Source: Amphritea atlantica
GTDB taxonomy: Bacteria > Pseudomonadota > Gammaproteobacteria > Pseudomonadales > Balneatricaceae
Direction: 5' to 3'
Assembly (NCBI GenBank): GCA_024397875.1
Contig: CP073344.1
Span: forward strand, 3,091,001 to 3,155,000
DNA: 64,000 nucleotides
In this document: one piece after another, positions 43,287 through 53,862 of the stretch
Position numbering within the stretch: position 1 is the stretch's first letter
Layout: each line of letters starts with the position of its first letter
Notes under the pieces: model-generated
Seen by the model: the letters and a program-made list of their open reading frames with translations, nothing else
Told to the model about the DNA's origin: nothing
Databases searched by the model: none
Made by a program: the position numbers and the translations under genes

Positions 43287-44390
43287 TCAGAGTACAGCAA
43301 CCGGGTATGACCCCAGTAATTTAAGCTCTACAGTATCAGACTGTAGTTCCTGCAATACGTTCTGTATATGCTGATTTGCCGCATGCCCTTCAAAATCGAT
43401 ATAAAACACTGAGTGTGAACTTTCGGGACTCGCTGGCCGGGTTTCAATGCCCGTCAGGCTGATCTTATGTTGATGAAAATGCTGCAGCAGCTCATAGAGC
43501 GCGCCTGCCTTATCCGGGACAGTTACCAGAATTGAGGTTTTATCATGACCACTTTCACCCACATCCTGATCGCCAATAATCAGGTAACGGGTACTGTTAT
43601 CCGACTGATCATCAATATTCCGGGCAACAATATTCAGCTGATAGAGGTCGGCCACCAGATCGCTGGCAATCGCGACCGCTGCAGGTCCCTGCTTAACTGC
43701 CATCCGTGCCGCTTCTGCGTTACTGCTAACGAGAATCCGCTCTGCGGACAGAAAATGGGTGTCCAGCCAGCTGCGGCACTGTGAAAGTGTCTGTTGCGGC
43801 AGGTATATCCGGGCGATATTGTCCAGTCCCTCATCACCCACACGTAATACATGGTGATGAATCCGTAACTCTACCTCGCCACAGATTTTAAGATTGAAAC
43901 GCTTAAACAGGTCCAGTGTATGAGTGACCACCCCTTCAGAAGAGTTCTCAATCGGCACAACACCGTAGTGAGCCCCCCCGGATTCAACCTCACGAAACAC
44001 TTCATCGTTGCTGTTGAAGGGGATACAGTGAGCAGAATGGCCGAAATGTTTACTGGCAGCTTGCTGAGTAAAAGTCCCCTCAGGCCCCAGAAACGCCACA
44101 TGCATCGGTTTTTCAAGCGCCAGACACACCGACATAATTTCACGAAATAAGCGGGCCACCTCATGATCAGCAAGCGGTCCTTGATTGCGTTGCATAACCC
44201 GGCGTAATACCTGAGCTTCCCGTTCAGGGCGGTAAAAAACCGCCTCACGGTCACCCTGCTGATATCGCTCTTTCACTTCAGCAACGCTCTGTGCACATCG
44301 CGCACGATCATTCAGCAGCGTATGAATCTGCTGATCAATTGAATCGATCTGATCCCGCAATAGCTTCAGTTCTGTTTCCTGATCACTCAT
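43287..44390 (-). CDS. pheA: Bifunctional chorismate mutase / prephenate dehydratase
   Basis: 367 residues: AroQ-type chorismate mutase (1-90; LLRDQIDSIDQQIHTLLNDRA), prephenate dehydratase (95-275; VAFLGPEGTFTQQAA and NSTRYLIIG) and C-terminal ACT domain (285-365; KTSILVTVPDKAGALYELL, GIETRPA, FYIDFEGH). The ACT domain binds phenylalanine for feedback control. Between serC and hisC. Confidence 0.96.
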   Translation of the reverse strand: MSDQETELKLLRDQIDSIDQQIHTLLNDRARCAQSVAEVKERYQQGDREAVFYRPEREAQVLRRVMQRNQGPLADHEVARLFREIMSVCLALEKPMHVAFLGPEGTFTQQAASKHFGHSAHCIPFNSNDEVFREVESGGAHYGVVPIENSSEGVVTHTLDLFKRFNLKICGEVELRIHHHVLRVGDEGLDNIARIYLPQQTLSQCRSWLDTHFLSAERILVSSNAEAARMAVKQGPAAVAIASDLVADLYQLNIVARNIDDQSDNSTRYLIIGDQDVGESGHDKTSILVTVPDKAGALYELLQHFHQHKISLTGIETRPASPESSHSVFYIDFEGHAANQHIQNVLQELQSDTVELKLLGSYPVAVL

Positions 44391-44413
44391 CTTACCGTCC
44401 TCTGCTATCGGGC

Positions 44414-45496
44414 TTAGCCGTGACGCTGGGAAAAGTCCTGCATGAAGGCGATCAGTGCATCCACGCCCTCTTCCGGTACCGCATTATAGATACTTGCCCG
44501 CATCCCTCCCACTGAACGGTGTCCGGGAAGATTCAGCAGTCCTTTGTCTTGCGCTTCCTGCAGAAAGAGTTTATCCAGATCGGCATTAGCCAGAATAAAG
44601 GGTACATTCATCCATGAACGAGCATTGATTGCTACCGGATTGGAATAGAAAGGGTTGCTATCAATAACAGCATAAAGTTTTTCAGCCTTACGGCGGTTAA
44701 GCTCAGCGATACCCTCGACACCGCCCTGCGCTTTCAGCCATTTAAACACCAGACCCGCCAGATACCAGCCAAACGTTGGCGGCGTATTAAGCATCGAATC
44801 GGCATCGGCATTCACTTTGTAATCATACAACGCCGGTGTTGTCGGTAGAATATCTCCCAACAGATCGTCACGGACGATAACCACTGTCAGTCCCGCAGGT
44901 CCGATATTTTTCTGGGCGCCAGCGTAGATCATAGCAAAACGACTTACATCTATCGGGCGGGACAAAATATTGGATGACATGTCCGCCACCAGCGGCACAT
45001 CTCCGGTGTCCGGAATGTAATCAAACTCCACACCCCGGATGGTTTCATTAGGTGTGTAATGCACATAGGCAGCATCCGGATTGAGCTTTAACTCACTCTG
45101 AGCTGGCACACTAGTGAAATTATCGGCCTCGGTGGTTGCAACCACATTTACGTCACAGTAACGGGACGCCTCTTTAATTGCCTTTTTCGACCAGTCGCCG
45201 GTATTGATATAGTCGGCGGTGGTTTTACCCCGTAACAAGTTCATCGGGATCATACTGAACTGACTGCTGGCGCCGCCCTGCATAAACAGAACCTTATAGT
45301 TATCCGGGATCTTCATCAGATCTCGCAGATCCTGCTCCGCCTCTGCCGCAACAGCCACAAACTCTTTGCTGCGGTGGCTCATTTCCATAATGGAAAGGCC
45401 GAGACCATGCCAGTCTAAAAGTTCATGCTGAGCCTGTTTGAGGACATCTTCAGGCAGTGCAGAGGGACCCGCACTGAAATTATAATTACGTGTCAT
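44414..45496 (-). CDS. serC: Phosphoserine aminotransferase
   Basis: 360 residues. [10 protein letters not shown] at the start and the PLP-lysine motif [12 protein letters not shown] (Lys about 196) are typical. [14 protein letters not shown] near the end binds phosphate. It makes phosphoserine and also serves pyridoxal phosphate synthesis. First gene of the serC-pheA-hisC line. Confidence 0.97.
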   Translation of the reverse strand: MTRNYNFSAGPSALPEDVLKQAQHELLDWHGLGLSIMEMSHRSKEFVAVAAEAEQDLRDLMKIPDNYKVLFMQGGASSQFSMIPMNLLRGKTTADYINTGDWSKKAIKEASRYCDVNVVATTEADNFTSVPAQSELKLNPDAAYVHYTPNETIRGVEFDYIPDTGDVPLVADMSSNILSRPIDVSRFAMIYAGAQKNIGPAGLTVVIVRDDLLGDILPTTPALYDYKVNADADSMLNTPPTFGWYLAGLVFKWLKAQGGVEGIAELNRRKAEKLYAVIDSNPFYSNPVAINARSWMNVPFILANADLDKLFLQEAQDKGLLNLPGHRSVGGMRASIYNAVPEEGVDALIAFMQDFSQRHG

Positions 45497-45641
45497 TGTG
45501 ATAGATCTGCTACAAAGTTCGTATAAGGGTTTGAAAAAACATTCTGTAAAAAGGTATGAAACTAATTCTATAAAAAATCAATCCGAGTGGCCTGATACAA
45601 AAATGTGCGGCCAGTGCCGCACATTAATTTAGCTGCCATCG

Positions 45642-48287
45642 TTACTCTTCGATGTCACTGTCAGGCGTTTCAGTAGGTTCGGACGGACTATCATCGCTTG
45701 CGACAACCTCACCAACCTCCTCGATGACCCCCTCTTCTCCCAGCGCATCCTCTGACACTTCCGGCTCCTCAATTCGTGCGACACCGACCAGGTTCTCATC
45801 CCCGGCAACACGGATAACACGAACTCCCTGAGTATTACGCCCCAGCACTGAAATTTCATCACTACGGGTACGCACCAGAGTGCCCTGATCGCTGATCAGC
45901 ATCACATCATCGCCTTCAAACATCTGCACAGCGCCAATCAGCGCTCCGTTGCGATCGGTGCACTGCATCGCTATCACACCCTGGCCACCACGACCATAGG
46001 TCGGGAAATCCTCGACTGCAGTCTGTTTGCCGTAGCCATTGATACTGGTGGTCAGAATCCGGCCGTTTTCCTGAGGAATAATCAGCGAGATCACCCGGGC
46101 ATCGCCCTGCAGCTTGATACCACGCACACCACGGGCGGTACGACCCATCGGACGAACATCGTCTTCAGCAAAACGGATCGATTTACCCTGACTGGAGACC
46201 AGCATTACCTCAGCGGTACCATCAGTAATTGCCGCACCGATCAGCGTATCCCCCTCATCCAGAGCCAGCGCAATCAGACCAGTAGAGCGTGGACGGGAGA
46301 AGTTAACCAGCGGGGTCTTCTTCACCGTACCATCGGCGGTTGCCATAAACACATAGTGCTCATCCGCATACTCATTCACCGGCAGTATTGTGGTGATACG
46401 CTCACCCTCCTGCAACGGCAGAATATTAACGATCGGCCGGCCTCTTGCTGCCCGACTGGCTTGCGGAATCTCATATACTTTCAGCCAGTACACTTTACCC
46501 AGGTTGGTAAAGCAGAGAATCGTGTCGTGCGTGCTGGCGATCAGCAGCTTCTCGATAAAGTCTTCATCTTTCACTGCTGTTGCAGACTTACCTTTACCTC
46601 CGCGACGCTGGGACTGATACATCGTCAGCGGCTGGGTTTTGGCATAACCACCATGAGAAATGGTGACCACCATATCCTCTTCAGCAATCAGGTCAGCCAC
46701 CGTGAAGTCCTGCTGCGAAGCGATAATATCGGTGCGACGCTCATCGCCGTACTCTTCAACAATCAGTTCAAGCTCTTCGCGAATCACTTCCATCAGCCTT
46801 TCCGGGCTGTTCAGAATCGCCAGCAATTCAGCGATACGCTCCAGCAGTTCGCGGTATTCCGCGATCAGCTTATCATGCTCCAGTCCGGTCAGACGGTGCA
46901 GTCGTAACTCAAGAATTGCCTGAGCCTGTGCCGGAGACAGGTGATAAACCCCATCATGCATACCATACTGTGCTTCAAGATCTTCCGGACGGCAGGCGTT
47001 TTCACCCGCTCGTTCCAGCATCACGGTCACCTCACCGGGCTGCCATGGGGCTCCGATCAACCGTTCCTTCGCTTCCGCCGGCGTCGGAGAGCTCTTGATC
47101 ATCTCAATAACCGCGTCGATATTGGCCAGCGCAATCGCCAGACCTTCCAGAATATGCCCCCGCTCACGCGCTTTGCGCAGCAGATAAACGGTACGCCGGG
47201 TAACCACTTCACGACGGTGACGAATAAAGCATTCCAGTATCGACTTCAGATCCAGTGTACGCGGCTGTCCGTCAACCAGCGCCACCATGTTGATACCGAA
47301 AACGTTCTGCAGTTGAGTCTGAATAAAGAGATTGTTGACAACAACGTCAGACACTTCACCTTTGCGCAGTTCAACAACGATACGCATACCATCCTTATCG
47401 GATTCGTCACGCAGCTCAGTAATCCCTTCGAGCTTCTTCTCCTTAACCAGCTCAGCGATCTTTTCGATCAGTCGGGCTTTGTTAACCTGATAAGGAATCT
47501 CAGTAAAGATAATCGACTCTTTACCATTTTTATCATTGGTCTCGATATGGTGCTTAGCGCGCAGATAGATCCGTCCACGACCGGTCTGGTAAGCCTGCAG
47601 AATACCCGCACGGCCATTGATAATAGCTCCGGTCGGGAAGTCGGGTGCCGGGATATACTCCATAAGACCGTCGATACCGAGGTCCGGATTGTCAATCAGT
47701 GCGATACAACCACGCACGATCTCACCCAGGTTATGGGGCGGAATATTAGTCGCCATACCAACGGCAATACCGGCAGAACCATTCACCAGCAGCGTCGGCA
47801 CCTTAGTCGGCAACACTTCCGGAATCTGTTCCGTGCCATCATAGTTAGGCACAAAATCAACGGTTTCTTTATCGAGATCAGCCAGCAGCTCGTGTGAGAT
47901 CTTCGCCATGCGGATCTCGGTATAACGCATCGCTGCAGCCGAATCACCATCGACTGAGCCGAAGTTGCCCTGACCGTCGACCAGCATATAGCGCATCGAG
48001 AACGGCTGAGCCATCCGTACGATGGTGTCGTAAACCGCACTATCACCATGGGGGTGATATTTACCGATTACGTCACCTACCACACGGGCAGATTTTTTAT
48101 ACGCCTTATTCCAGTCGTTGCCCAGTTCGCTCATAGCGAACAGCACCCGACGGTGTACTGGCTTAAGTCCATCCCGTACGTCTGGTAACGCACGACCCAC
48201 GATTACGCTCATGGCGTAATCCAGATATGACTGCTTCAGTTCATCTTCGATGTTAACTGGCAGAATCTCTCTGGCTAAATCACCCAT
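45642..48287 (-). CDS. gyrA: DNA gyrase subunit A
   Basis: 881 residues. The quinolone-resistance region reads [20 protein letters not shown], with Ser and Asp at the positions of E. coli Ser83 and Asp87, the sensitive form. The catalytic tyrosine is in AAMRYTE (about 122). The six-bladed C-terminal domain contains QRRGGKGK, the GyrA box. The acidic tail (about 845-881, rich in E, D and S) is typical. Cuts and passes DNA with GyrB. Divergent from ubiG. Confidence 0.98.
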   Translation of the reverse strand: MGDLAREILPVNIEDELKQSYLDYAMSVIVGRALPDVRDGLKPVHRRVLFAMSELGNDWNKAYKKSARVVGDVIGKYHPHGDSAVYDTIVRMAQPFSMRYMLVDGQGNFGSVDGDSAAAMRYTEIRMAKISHELLADLDKETVDFVPNYDGTEQIPEVLPTKVPTLLVNGSAGIAVGMATNIPPHNLGEIVRGCIALIDNPDLGIDGLMEYIPAPDFPTGAIINGRAGILQAYQTGRGRIYLRAKHHIETNDKNGKESIIFTEIPYQVNKARLIEKIAELVKEKKLEGITELRDESDKDGMRIVVELRKGEVSDVVVNNLFIQTQLQNVFGINMVALVDGQPRTLDLKSILECFIRHRREVVTRRTVYLLRKARERGHILEGLAIALANIDAVIEMIKSSPTPAEAKERLIGAPWQPGEVTVMLERAGENACRPEDLEAQYGMHDGVYHLSPAQAQAILELRLHRLTGLEHDKLIAEYRELLERIAELLAILNSPERLMEVIREELELIVEEYGDERRTDIIASQQDFTVADLIAEEDMVVTISHGGYAKTQPLTMYQSQRRGGKGKSATAVKDEDFIEKLLIASTHDTILCFTNLGKVYWLKVYEIPQASRAARGRPIVNILPLQEGERITTILPVNEYADEHYVFMATADGTVKKTPLVNFSRPRSTGLIALALDEGDTLIGAAITDGTAEVMLVSSQGKSIRFAEDDVRPMGRTARGVRGIKLQGDARVISLIIPQENGRILTTSINGYGKQTAVEDFPTYGRGGQGVIAMQCTDRNGALIGAVQMFEGDDVMLISDQGTLVRTRSDEISVLGRNTQGVRVIRVAGDENLVGVARIEEPEVSEDALGEEGVIEEVGEVVASDDSPSEPTETPDSDIEE

Positions 48288-48531
48288 AATAGCTCTGGCT
48301 ATCCTTGAATCTGACTGCTGAGAATTAAGTGGTTAAACCCACCCTGAAAGCGGTAAACCTTAAGCCCGCGAGTATACCATAAAGAAATGGTAATATTCTC
48401 GCAAAATTAAGGCCTTGGACACCTGAATCAGGGTTATCAACAGGAACCCGTCAGACAGCCTGTATTCGCCCCTGCAGCGGTGCTAGAATGGCGCTGAATT
48501 TTCATCAGATACTAGCCTTTGGCGGCACATT

Positions 48532-49257
48532 ATGACCGATACACAAAGCAACACCGGCGCAAATATCGATCCCCAGGAAATTGCTAAATTTGAGGAACTG
48601 GCGAGCCGCTGGTGGGACCGTGAAAGTGAGTTCAAACCCTTGCATGATATCAACCCATTACGGGTGGACTTCATTGATCGCATCGCCTCACTGAACGGCA
48701 AGACTGTGCTGGATGTAGGCTGTGGCGGCGGCATCTTATCAGAAGCGATGGCACACCGTGGCGCCGACGTTAGCGGCATCGATATGGGCGAAGCTCCCCT
48801 TAAAGTCGCTAAGCTGCATGGCCTTGAAAGCGGTGTAAATGTATCTTACCGCCAGGTCACCGTAGAACAGCTGGCGACCGAGCAGCCACAGAGTTTCGAT
48901 ATCGTCACCTGCATGGAGATGATGGAGCATGTGCCTGACCCCTCCTCAATTGTTGACGCCTGCAGTCAGTTAGTAAAACCTGGTGGCTATGTATTTTTCT
49001 CGACTCTGAACCGCAATCCTAAAAGCTATCTGATGGCCATTGTCGGAGCTGAGCACCTGTTAAAGCTTGTGCCCAAAGGCACCCACGACTTCAATAAGTT
49101 TATCCGCCCTTCAGAGCTGGCCAACTGGATACGCCAGAGTGGCCTGCAAAGCGAAAAGATAACCGGCCTGACCTATAACCCACTGACCAAAATTTACAAA
49201 CTTAACGACCGGGATGTTGATGTAAACTATATGGTCGCTACCCGGAAACCTGACTGA
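48532..49257 (+). CDS. ubiG: Ubiquinone biosynthesis O-methyltransferase UbiG
   Basis: 241 residues. SAM motif [16 protein letters not shown], the early [24 protein letters not shown] and [16 protein letters not shown] are UbiG-specific. It carries out both O-methylations of ubiquinone synthesis. Three bases before the HAD phosphatase gene. Next to gyrA as in E. coli and Pseudomonas. Confidence 0.97.
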   Translation: MTDTQSNTGANIDPQEIAKFEELASRWWDRESEFKPLHDINPLRVDFIDRIASLNGKTVLDVGCGGGILSEAMAHRGADVSGIDMGEAPLKVAKLHGLESGVNVSYRQVTVEQLATEQPQSFDIVTCMEMMEHVPDPSSIVDACSQLVKPGGYVFFSTLNRNPKSYLMAIVGAEHLLKLVPKGTHDFNKFIRPSELANWIRQSGLQSEKITGLTYNPLTKIYKLNDRDVDVNYMVATRKPD

Positions 49258-49260
49258 ACA

Positions 49261-49941
49261 ATGATCTCCTCTCTGCCAGAAGCCGTACTGTTCGATCTGG
49301 ACGGCACACTGCTCGATACCGCACCTGATTTTCACTTTGTGATTAATCAGCTTCTGGCCGAACAGAAGCACCCCTCCGTCAACTATGATTTCATCAGAGG
49401 CTATGTTTCCAACGGAGCCCGGGCGATGGTCTGTGCAGCACTCCGGATCGAAGAAAACTCTGCCGGGTTTGATCAGCTTCACCAGCGGATGCTGGAGCTC
49501 TACCTACAACACCTTGACGTTGACACAAAACCATTTCCGGGCATACAAAACCTGCTTAACTGGTTGGGAGATAAAGAAATTCCCTGGGGCATCGTCACCA
49601 ACAAACCGGAGTGTTACACCACGCCGGTGATGCAGGGGCTGAACCTACTACCGGCCGCAGGCACCGTGATCTGTCCCGATCATGTACGCGAGAAAAAGCC
49701 CCACCCCGAAGCCCTGTTTCTGGCCTGCAAAGAACTTGGAACAGCACCAGAACGCAGCGTTTATATCGGCGACCATCGCAGAGATATTGAAGCCGGCCTC
49801 AATGCTGGCATGCAGACCATTGCCGTCAGTTACGGCTATCTTGATGAAGACGAGAATATCGATAGCTGGAACAGCCATTACCGGGTAGATCACGCCAGCG
49901 AGATCCGTCCAATTTTAGAAACCCTTTATTGCAATCGCTAA
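49261..49941 (+). CDS. mupP: HAD phosphatase, probably N-acetylmuramate 6-phosphate phosphatase MupP
   Basis: 226 residues. HAD motifs: FDLDGTLLDTAPDF (nucleophile and acid Asp), IVTNKP, KKPHPEALF and YIGDHRRDIEAG. The sequence resembles phosphoglycolate phosphatase, but the place between ubiG and yciK is that of mupP in Pseudomonas, where the enzyme works in peptidoglycan recycling. The assignment to MupP over Gph rests on context. Confidence 0.83.
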   Translation: MISSLPEAVLFDLDGTLLDTAPDFHFVINQLLAEQKHPSVNYDFIRGYVSNGARAMVCAALRIEENSAGFDQLHQRMLELYLQHLDVDTKPFPGIQNLLNWLGDKEIPWGIVTNKPECYTTPVMQGLNLLPAAGTVICPDHVREKKPHPEALFLACKELGTAPERSVYIGDHRRDIEAGLNAGMQTIAVSYGYLDEDENIDSWNSHYRVDHASEIRPILETLYCNR

Positions 49942-50042
49942 GAAAACCGCTTGAACTGGCCCGGGCGTCTCTACCACTGTGAACTGCAGACAGAACACCG
50001 GACCGGCCAATACCCTCTTAGCCATCAGACACAGGAGCTGTT

Positions 50043-50783
50043 ATGTACGAATATCAGGCACCGGAAAGTTTACTGCAGGACAAAATTATTCTGGTTACCG
50101 GAGCGGGTAGCGGAATCGGACGGGCAGCTGCCCTTAGCTATGCCGCCCACGGTGCCACAGTTATCCTGCTGGGTCGTACCGAAGAAAAACTGGATGCGGT
50201 ATACGATGAGATAGAAGCCGCCGGCTACCCTCAGGCCGCCATCATCACACTCAACCTGGAAACGGCTGGCGAAACCGACTTTGATAACCTGGCAGCCACA
50301 CTGGAACAGGAGTTTGGCAGAATTGATGGCATCTTACATAATGCCGGAATACTTGGTACACGCACCCCGATCGAGAGCTACGACCCAATCATCTGGCAAC
50401 AGGTGATGCAGGTTAACGTCAACAGTACATTTATGCTGACTCAGGCACTGCTGTCGCTGACAAACGACTCAGAGGATGCCTCCATCATCTTCACCACTTC
50501 CGGAGTAGGCCGGACAGGCAAAGCATTCTGGGGCGCTTATGCAGTCTCTAAGTTCGCGACTGAAGGATTGATGCAGGTGCTCGCCGATGAACTGGAGCAC
50601 AATCCGAACATCCGCGTCAACGCAATCAATCCGGGCGCGACCCGTACCGACATGAGAGCCAATGCCTATCCGGCAGAAAATCCGGAAAACAACCCGACCC
50701 CGGAAGAGATAATGCCCCTCTACCTCTTCCTGATGGGCCGCGACAGCCGGTCTGTCAACGGCCAGTCGCTGAACGCTCAATAA
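50043..50783 (+). CDS. yciK: Short-chain dehydrogenase YciK
   Basis: 246 residues. The cofactor motif VTGAGSGIGRAAAL, NAG in LHNAGILG, the catalytic pair YAVSKFA and the late NPGATRTDMRANAYP are standard for the YciK subgroup. GGAGC precedes the ATG. Physiological substrate unknown. Third gene of the ubiG-mupP-yciK line. Confidence 0.92.
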   Translation: MYEYQAPESLLQDKIILVTGAGSGIGRAAALSYAAHGATVILLGRTEEKLDAVYDEIEAAGYPQAAIITLNLETAGETDFDNLAATLEQEFGRIDGILHNAGILGTRTPIESYDPIIWQQVMQVNVNSTFMLTQALLSLTNDSEDASIIFTTSGVGRTGKAFWGAYAVSKFATEGLMQVLADELEHNPNIRVNAINPGATRTDMRANAYPAENPENNPTPEEIMPLYLFLMGRDSRSVNGQSLNAQ

Positions 50784-50806
50784 ACGCCAGACAACCCATT
50801 ATCCAT

Positions 50807-50838
50807 AAAAAAACGCAGCCTTAATAGCTGCGTTTTTT
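50807..50838. terminator. Bidirectional terminator between yciK and rluB
   Basis: AAACGCAGC-7 bases-GCTGCGTTT flanked by an A-run and a T-run; serves both convergent genes. Confidence 0.9.
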
Positions 50839-50839
50839 A

Positions 50840-51685
50840 TTATCGTTCAGAGCGCTTCGGCCCGACAGAGCGGCGCGTTTTCTGCCGTTTAGCCCGCCGC
50901 TCAGCGACATCTTTCTCTTTAACCGATAGCGGCTTGTTATGCTTCTGCTTCATATCCATCATACTGGAAAGCATATTAATCTCCTTCTGAGACAACTCCT
51001 TCCAGTGTCCGGCTTTTACCTCACTAGGCAGAAAGAAGGGTCCATAACGGACACGCTTCAAGCGGCTTACCTGAACCTCCTGAGATTCCCACAGACGCCG
51101 AACTTCGCGATTACGCCCCTCCATAATACAGACGTGATACCACTTGTTGGCACCTTCACCATTGAAGAACTGTACATCCGTAAAACGGGCCATGCCATCA
51201 TCCAGCAGGACCCCTTTTTTCAGCCGCGCAATCATCGCCTCATCAACCTCTCCGAGAATACGTACCGCATACTCCCGATCGATATTCGCAGAGGGGTGCA
51301 TCAGGTTGTTTGCCAGCTCACCATCCGTTGTGAACAGCAACAAACCCGAAGTATTGATATCCAACCGTCCTACCGCGATCCAGCGCCCCTGCTTTAAGGG
51401 CGGCAAATGATCAAACACTGTAGGACGCCCTTCCGGGTCATGCCGGGTAGCAACCTCGCCTAACGGTTTATTATAAATAAGCACCCGGCGCTCGCTATCA
51501 CGATCAAACACCATTTTCTGGGCCTGCCCGTCAACCTCTACTTCATCCCGAACCGAGATTCTGTCGCCGAGCGTTGCAACCTGACCATTAACCAAAATAC
51601 GGCCAGCTTCAATCCAACGTTCCATCTCACGACGTGAACCCAATCCGGAACGCGCCAAAACTTTCTGAAGTTTTTCGTCTATCAC
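50840..51685 (-). CDS. rluB: 23S rRNA pseudouridine synthase RluB
   Basis: 281 residues: S4 domain (1-60; KVLARSGLGSRREMERWI), catalytic motif VGRLDINTSGLLLFT with the aspartate, and a basic C-terminal tail rich in K and R. It isomerises U2605 in 23S rRNA (E. coli number). Downstream of hns on the same strand, but separated by a terminator. Confidence 0.95.
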   Translation of the reverse strand: MIDEKLQKVLARSGLGSRREMERWIEAGRILVNGQVATLGDRISVRDEVEVDGQAQKMVFDRDSERRVLIYNKPLGEVATRHDPEGRPTVFDHLPPLKQGRWIAVGRLDINTSGLLLFTTDGELANNLMHPSANIDREYAVRILGEVDEAMIARLKKGVLLDDGMARFTDVQFFNGEGANKWYHVCIMEGRNREVRRLWESQEVQVSRLKRVRYGPFFLPSEVKAGHWKELSQKEINMLSSMMDMKQKHNKPLSVKEKDVAERRAKRQKTRRSVGPKRSER

Positions 51686-51738
51686 CGACGCTTCCTCACA
51701 TTAAGAAACCCGTATTCAGGCTTCTGATAAAAATAAAC

Positions 51739-51775
51739 AAAAAAAGCTCCTCGGCGCAGCGCCGAAGAGCTTTTA
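51739..51775 (-). terminator. Terminator after hns
   Basis: AAAAGCTC-TCGGCG with a CAG loop and CGCCGA-GAGCTTTT, with one mismatch; T-run on the minus strand. Confidence 0.87.
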
Positions 51776-51795
51776 ATAATAACGGAAATGACTAA

Positions 51796-52182
51796 TTAAA
51801 TTAAGAAGTCTTCTTTCGTTTTGCCTTTGGCAAATTCAGCCTGAAAAACTGCAGGAGTGCGACCACGGCCAGACCACTGATGCACGTCACCGTTTTCATC
51901 AGTTATCTGATACTTAGGCGCTACCTTTTTCTTAACCGGAGCATCAACCAGAGTCATCAAATCATCCAGACCGATACCGGCTTCCTGCATACTCTGCTTA
52001 ATTGCTTCAATTTTTTCTGCTCGTTCACGCTCAACTGCAAGCAACTCTTCTTCCTGCGCCTGCTTCTCTTCCAGAATCTCAGTCAGATCAACAATTGCTT
52101 TTTCAATATCAGCACTGGAAAGTTCCTGACACTGTTTACGCAGCGAGTTTTTACGGGTAAGAAGTTTTACAAAGTCGGTCAT
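51796..52182 (-). CDS. H-NS family nucleoid-associated protein
   Basis: 128 residues: an N-terminal dimerisation coiled coil (about 1-80, rich in E, Q and L) and a C-terminal DNA-binding domain with YQITDENGDVHQWSGRGRTP. WSGRGRTP is the AT-hook-like H-NS core (E. coli TWTGQGRTP). It silences AT-rich and foreign DNA. The upstream gap (52193-52271) is strongly AT-rich, which fits self-regulation. In related gene orders this position between yciO and rluB often holds scpA and scpB. Confidence 0.88.
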   Translation of the reverse strand: MTDFVKLLTRKNSLRKQCQELSSADIEKAIVDLTEILEEKQAQEEELLAVERERAEKIEAIKQSMQEAGIGLDDLMTLVDAPVKKKVAPKYQITDENGDVHQWSGRGRTPAVFQAEFAKGKTKEDFLI

Positions 52183-52192
52183 TATAAATCAC

Positions 52193-52271
52193 CAATGAAA
52201 ATAAATTTGGAAACAGGAATGAATTATTGAATAAGTATTACTTTTTTTCAATAAAAACTTATTACGTCTAT
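52193..52271. promoter_or_regulatory. AT-rich region upstream of hns
   Basis: About 80 bases dominated by A and T, including ACTTTTTTTCAATAAAAACT and inverted arms AATAAGT/ACTTATT at 52230-52263. A likely promoter and self-binding region for the H-NS family gene; no other feature is seen. Confidence 0.5.
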
Positions 52272-52892
52272 TTATTCAAATGCTGAAACATCACCTGCAC
52301 CGTGACGAATAACAACAGGAGCATCATCCACTAAATTAATTACCGTGGTAGCTTCCATTCCGCAATAGCCGCCGTCAATGACAAGATCAACCTCATGCTG
52401 CAAAAGATCGCGTATTTCATACGGGTCAATCAGAGGAAGCTCCTCGCCCGGCATAATAAGAGATGTACTCATGATAGGCTCGCCTAACGCTTCCATCAGT
52501 TGCAAAGCAATATTGTTTTGCGGAATTCTCAGGCCGATAGTACGCCTTTTCGGATGCAATAAACGACGCGGCACTTCCGTAGTCGCATTTAAAATAAATG
52601 TATAAGCGCCCGGGGTCATGTATTTTAACAAACGATAAACCGAATTATTCACCTTAGCATAGGTACCAATCTCAGAAAGATCACGGCACACCAGAGTAAA
52701 GTTATGTTTATCATCCAGTTTGCGGATGCGCTTAATCTTCTCGACGGCCGATTTATCACCCAAATGGCAGCCCAACGCATAAGCACAATCGGTAGGATAA
52801 ACAATTACCCCCCCTTTTCTTATAATTTCAACAGCCTGACTGATCAGGCGCGACTGGGGATTATCAGGATGGATCTGAAAAAGCTGGCTCAC
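52272..52892 (-). CDS. yciO: YciO, Sua5/YrdC-family protein
   Basis: 206 residues, closely like E. coli YciO from the first residues (SQLFQIHPDNPQSRLISQAVEI). The KGGVIVYPTDCAYALGC and TPGAYTFILNAT blocks are in the YrdC fold. The paralogue TsaC makes threonylcarbamoyl-AMP; YciO itself has a weaker and less certain role in tRNA modification. Between the PHP nuclease and hns. Confidence 0.93.
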   Translation of the reverse strand: MSQLFQIHPDNPQSRLISQAVEIIRKGGVIVYPTDCAYALGCHLGDKSAVEKIKRIRKLDDKHNFTLVCRDLSEIGTYAKVNNSVYRLLKYMTPGAYTFILNATTEVPRRLLHPKRRTIGLRIPQNNIALQLMEALGEPIMSTSLIMPGEELPLIDPYEIRDLLQHEVDLVIDGGYCGMEATTVINLVDDAPVVIRHGAGDVSAFE

Positions 52893-52941
52893 AGGAAAAC
52901 CTTCTACAAAAATTATTAAATCTATTTTACTGAAAACTCAC

Positions 52942-53823
52942 TTAATGCTGAAGCAATTTAGAAAGCACATGAGGGTTATTACTACTATATCGTGGATATT
53001 TTCCAATTCCAGTCCAGTGAAACTTAATTTTATGGAAATCACTACCCGCTGACACCAGCATTTTATGTTTTGAGGCGAGCTTATCCAGCTGCAACAAATG
53101 ACCGGACTCAACTCCTGGATAACTTATTTCAAGCGCATCCCCGCCCTGTTCAGAAAAACCATCCACCAGCAACCTTACCTTCGTAAAGGTCATATTATAT
53201 TTTGTCGGATGCGCCAGTACCGCAACACCTCCGGCCTGATGAATAATATCTATTGCCTGCTCCATCGTTGGCCAGTCAACTTTTACATCGCCAATCTTTC
53301 CAGCCCCTAAATAACGGTTAAATGCCTGCACCTCATTATTAACAACACCCGCCTCCACCATAGCTACAGCAAAATGGGGCCGGCCAATCTGTCCACCTCC
53401 TGCCAATTTCAACGCCCGGGGCAGCAGATCCGGAATATTACGCTTACACAGCCTTTCTGAAATCAATTGCGCCCGAAGCAAGCGCAGTTCATCAAGCTTT
53501 TTCAGGTAGTCTCCCAGAACCGGATTAGTTTCATCAAAGCCCAGACCTACGATATGCACCATATTCCGCCCCCACTGGCAGGTCAGCTCGACGCCTGAAA
53601 CAACCTGCATCCCGTTAGCCTCTGCTTCGGCGGCGGCACGCAGCTCCCCGATTCCGGCCACCGTATCGTGATCAGTAATCGTAAATACGGCAACTCCGGC
53701 CTCAGCGGCCCCTTTAAGCAGTTGCGCTGGGGTTAACTCGCCATCGGAGTAGCAGGAATGACAATGAAGATCACTGAAAGGCAATTCCTCACAGGATTCG
53801 GGTTTATAACTTAACTGGCTCAC
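52942..53823 (-). CDS. PHP-domain 5'-3' exonuclease (YciV/RNase AM type)
   Basis: 293 residues from the GTG at 53823 (MSQLSYKPESCEELPF), the same length as E. coli YciV as I recall it. The frame opens at a TTG at 53850, but this would run through the likely promoter of the divergent yciB gene. DLHCHSCYSDGELTP, TITDHDTVAGI and VLAHP plus SAGSDFHK hold the PHP metal ligands. The E. coli enzyme matures rRNA 5' ends and degrades short RNAs. Confidence 0.9.
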   Translation of the reverse strand: MSQLSYKPESCEELPFSDLHCHSCYSDGELTPAQLLKGAAEAGVAVFTITDHDTVAGIGELRAAAEAEANGMQVVSGVELTCQWGRNMVHIVGLGFDETNPVLGDYLKKLDELRLLRAQLISERLCKRNIPDLLPRALKLAGGGQIGRPHFAVAMVEAGVVNNEVQAFNRYLGAGKIGDVKVDWPTMEQAIDIIHQAGGVAVLAHPTKYNMTFTKVRLLVDGFSEQGGDALEISYPGVESGHLLQLDKLASKHKMLVSAGSDFHKIKFHWTGIGKYPRYSSNNPHVLSKLLQH

Positions 53824-53862
53824 TCTATAATCGATCCACTTGCTAACCAAAAAAATGTTGTT

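Noticed and set aside
46941..47897. 318-codon open frame on the plus strand
   Set aside because: Antisense of gyrA, no ribosome binding site and no protein-like motifs.
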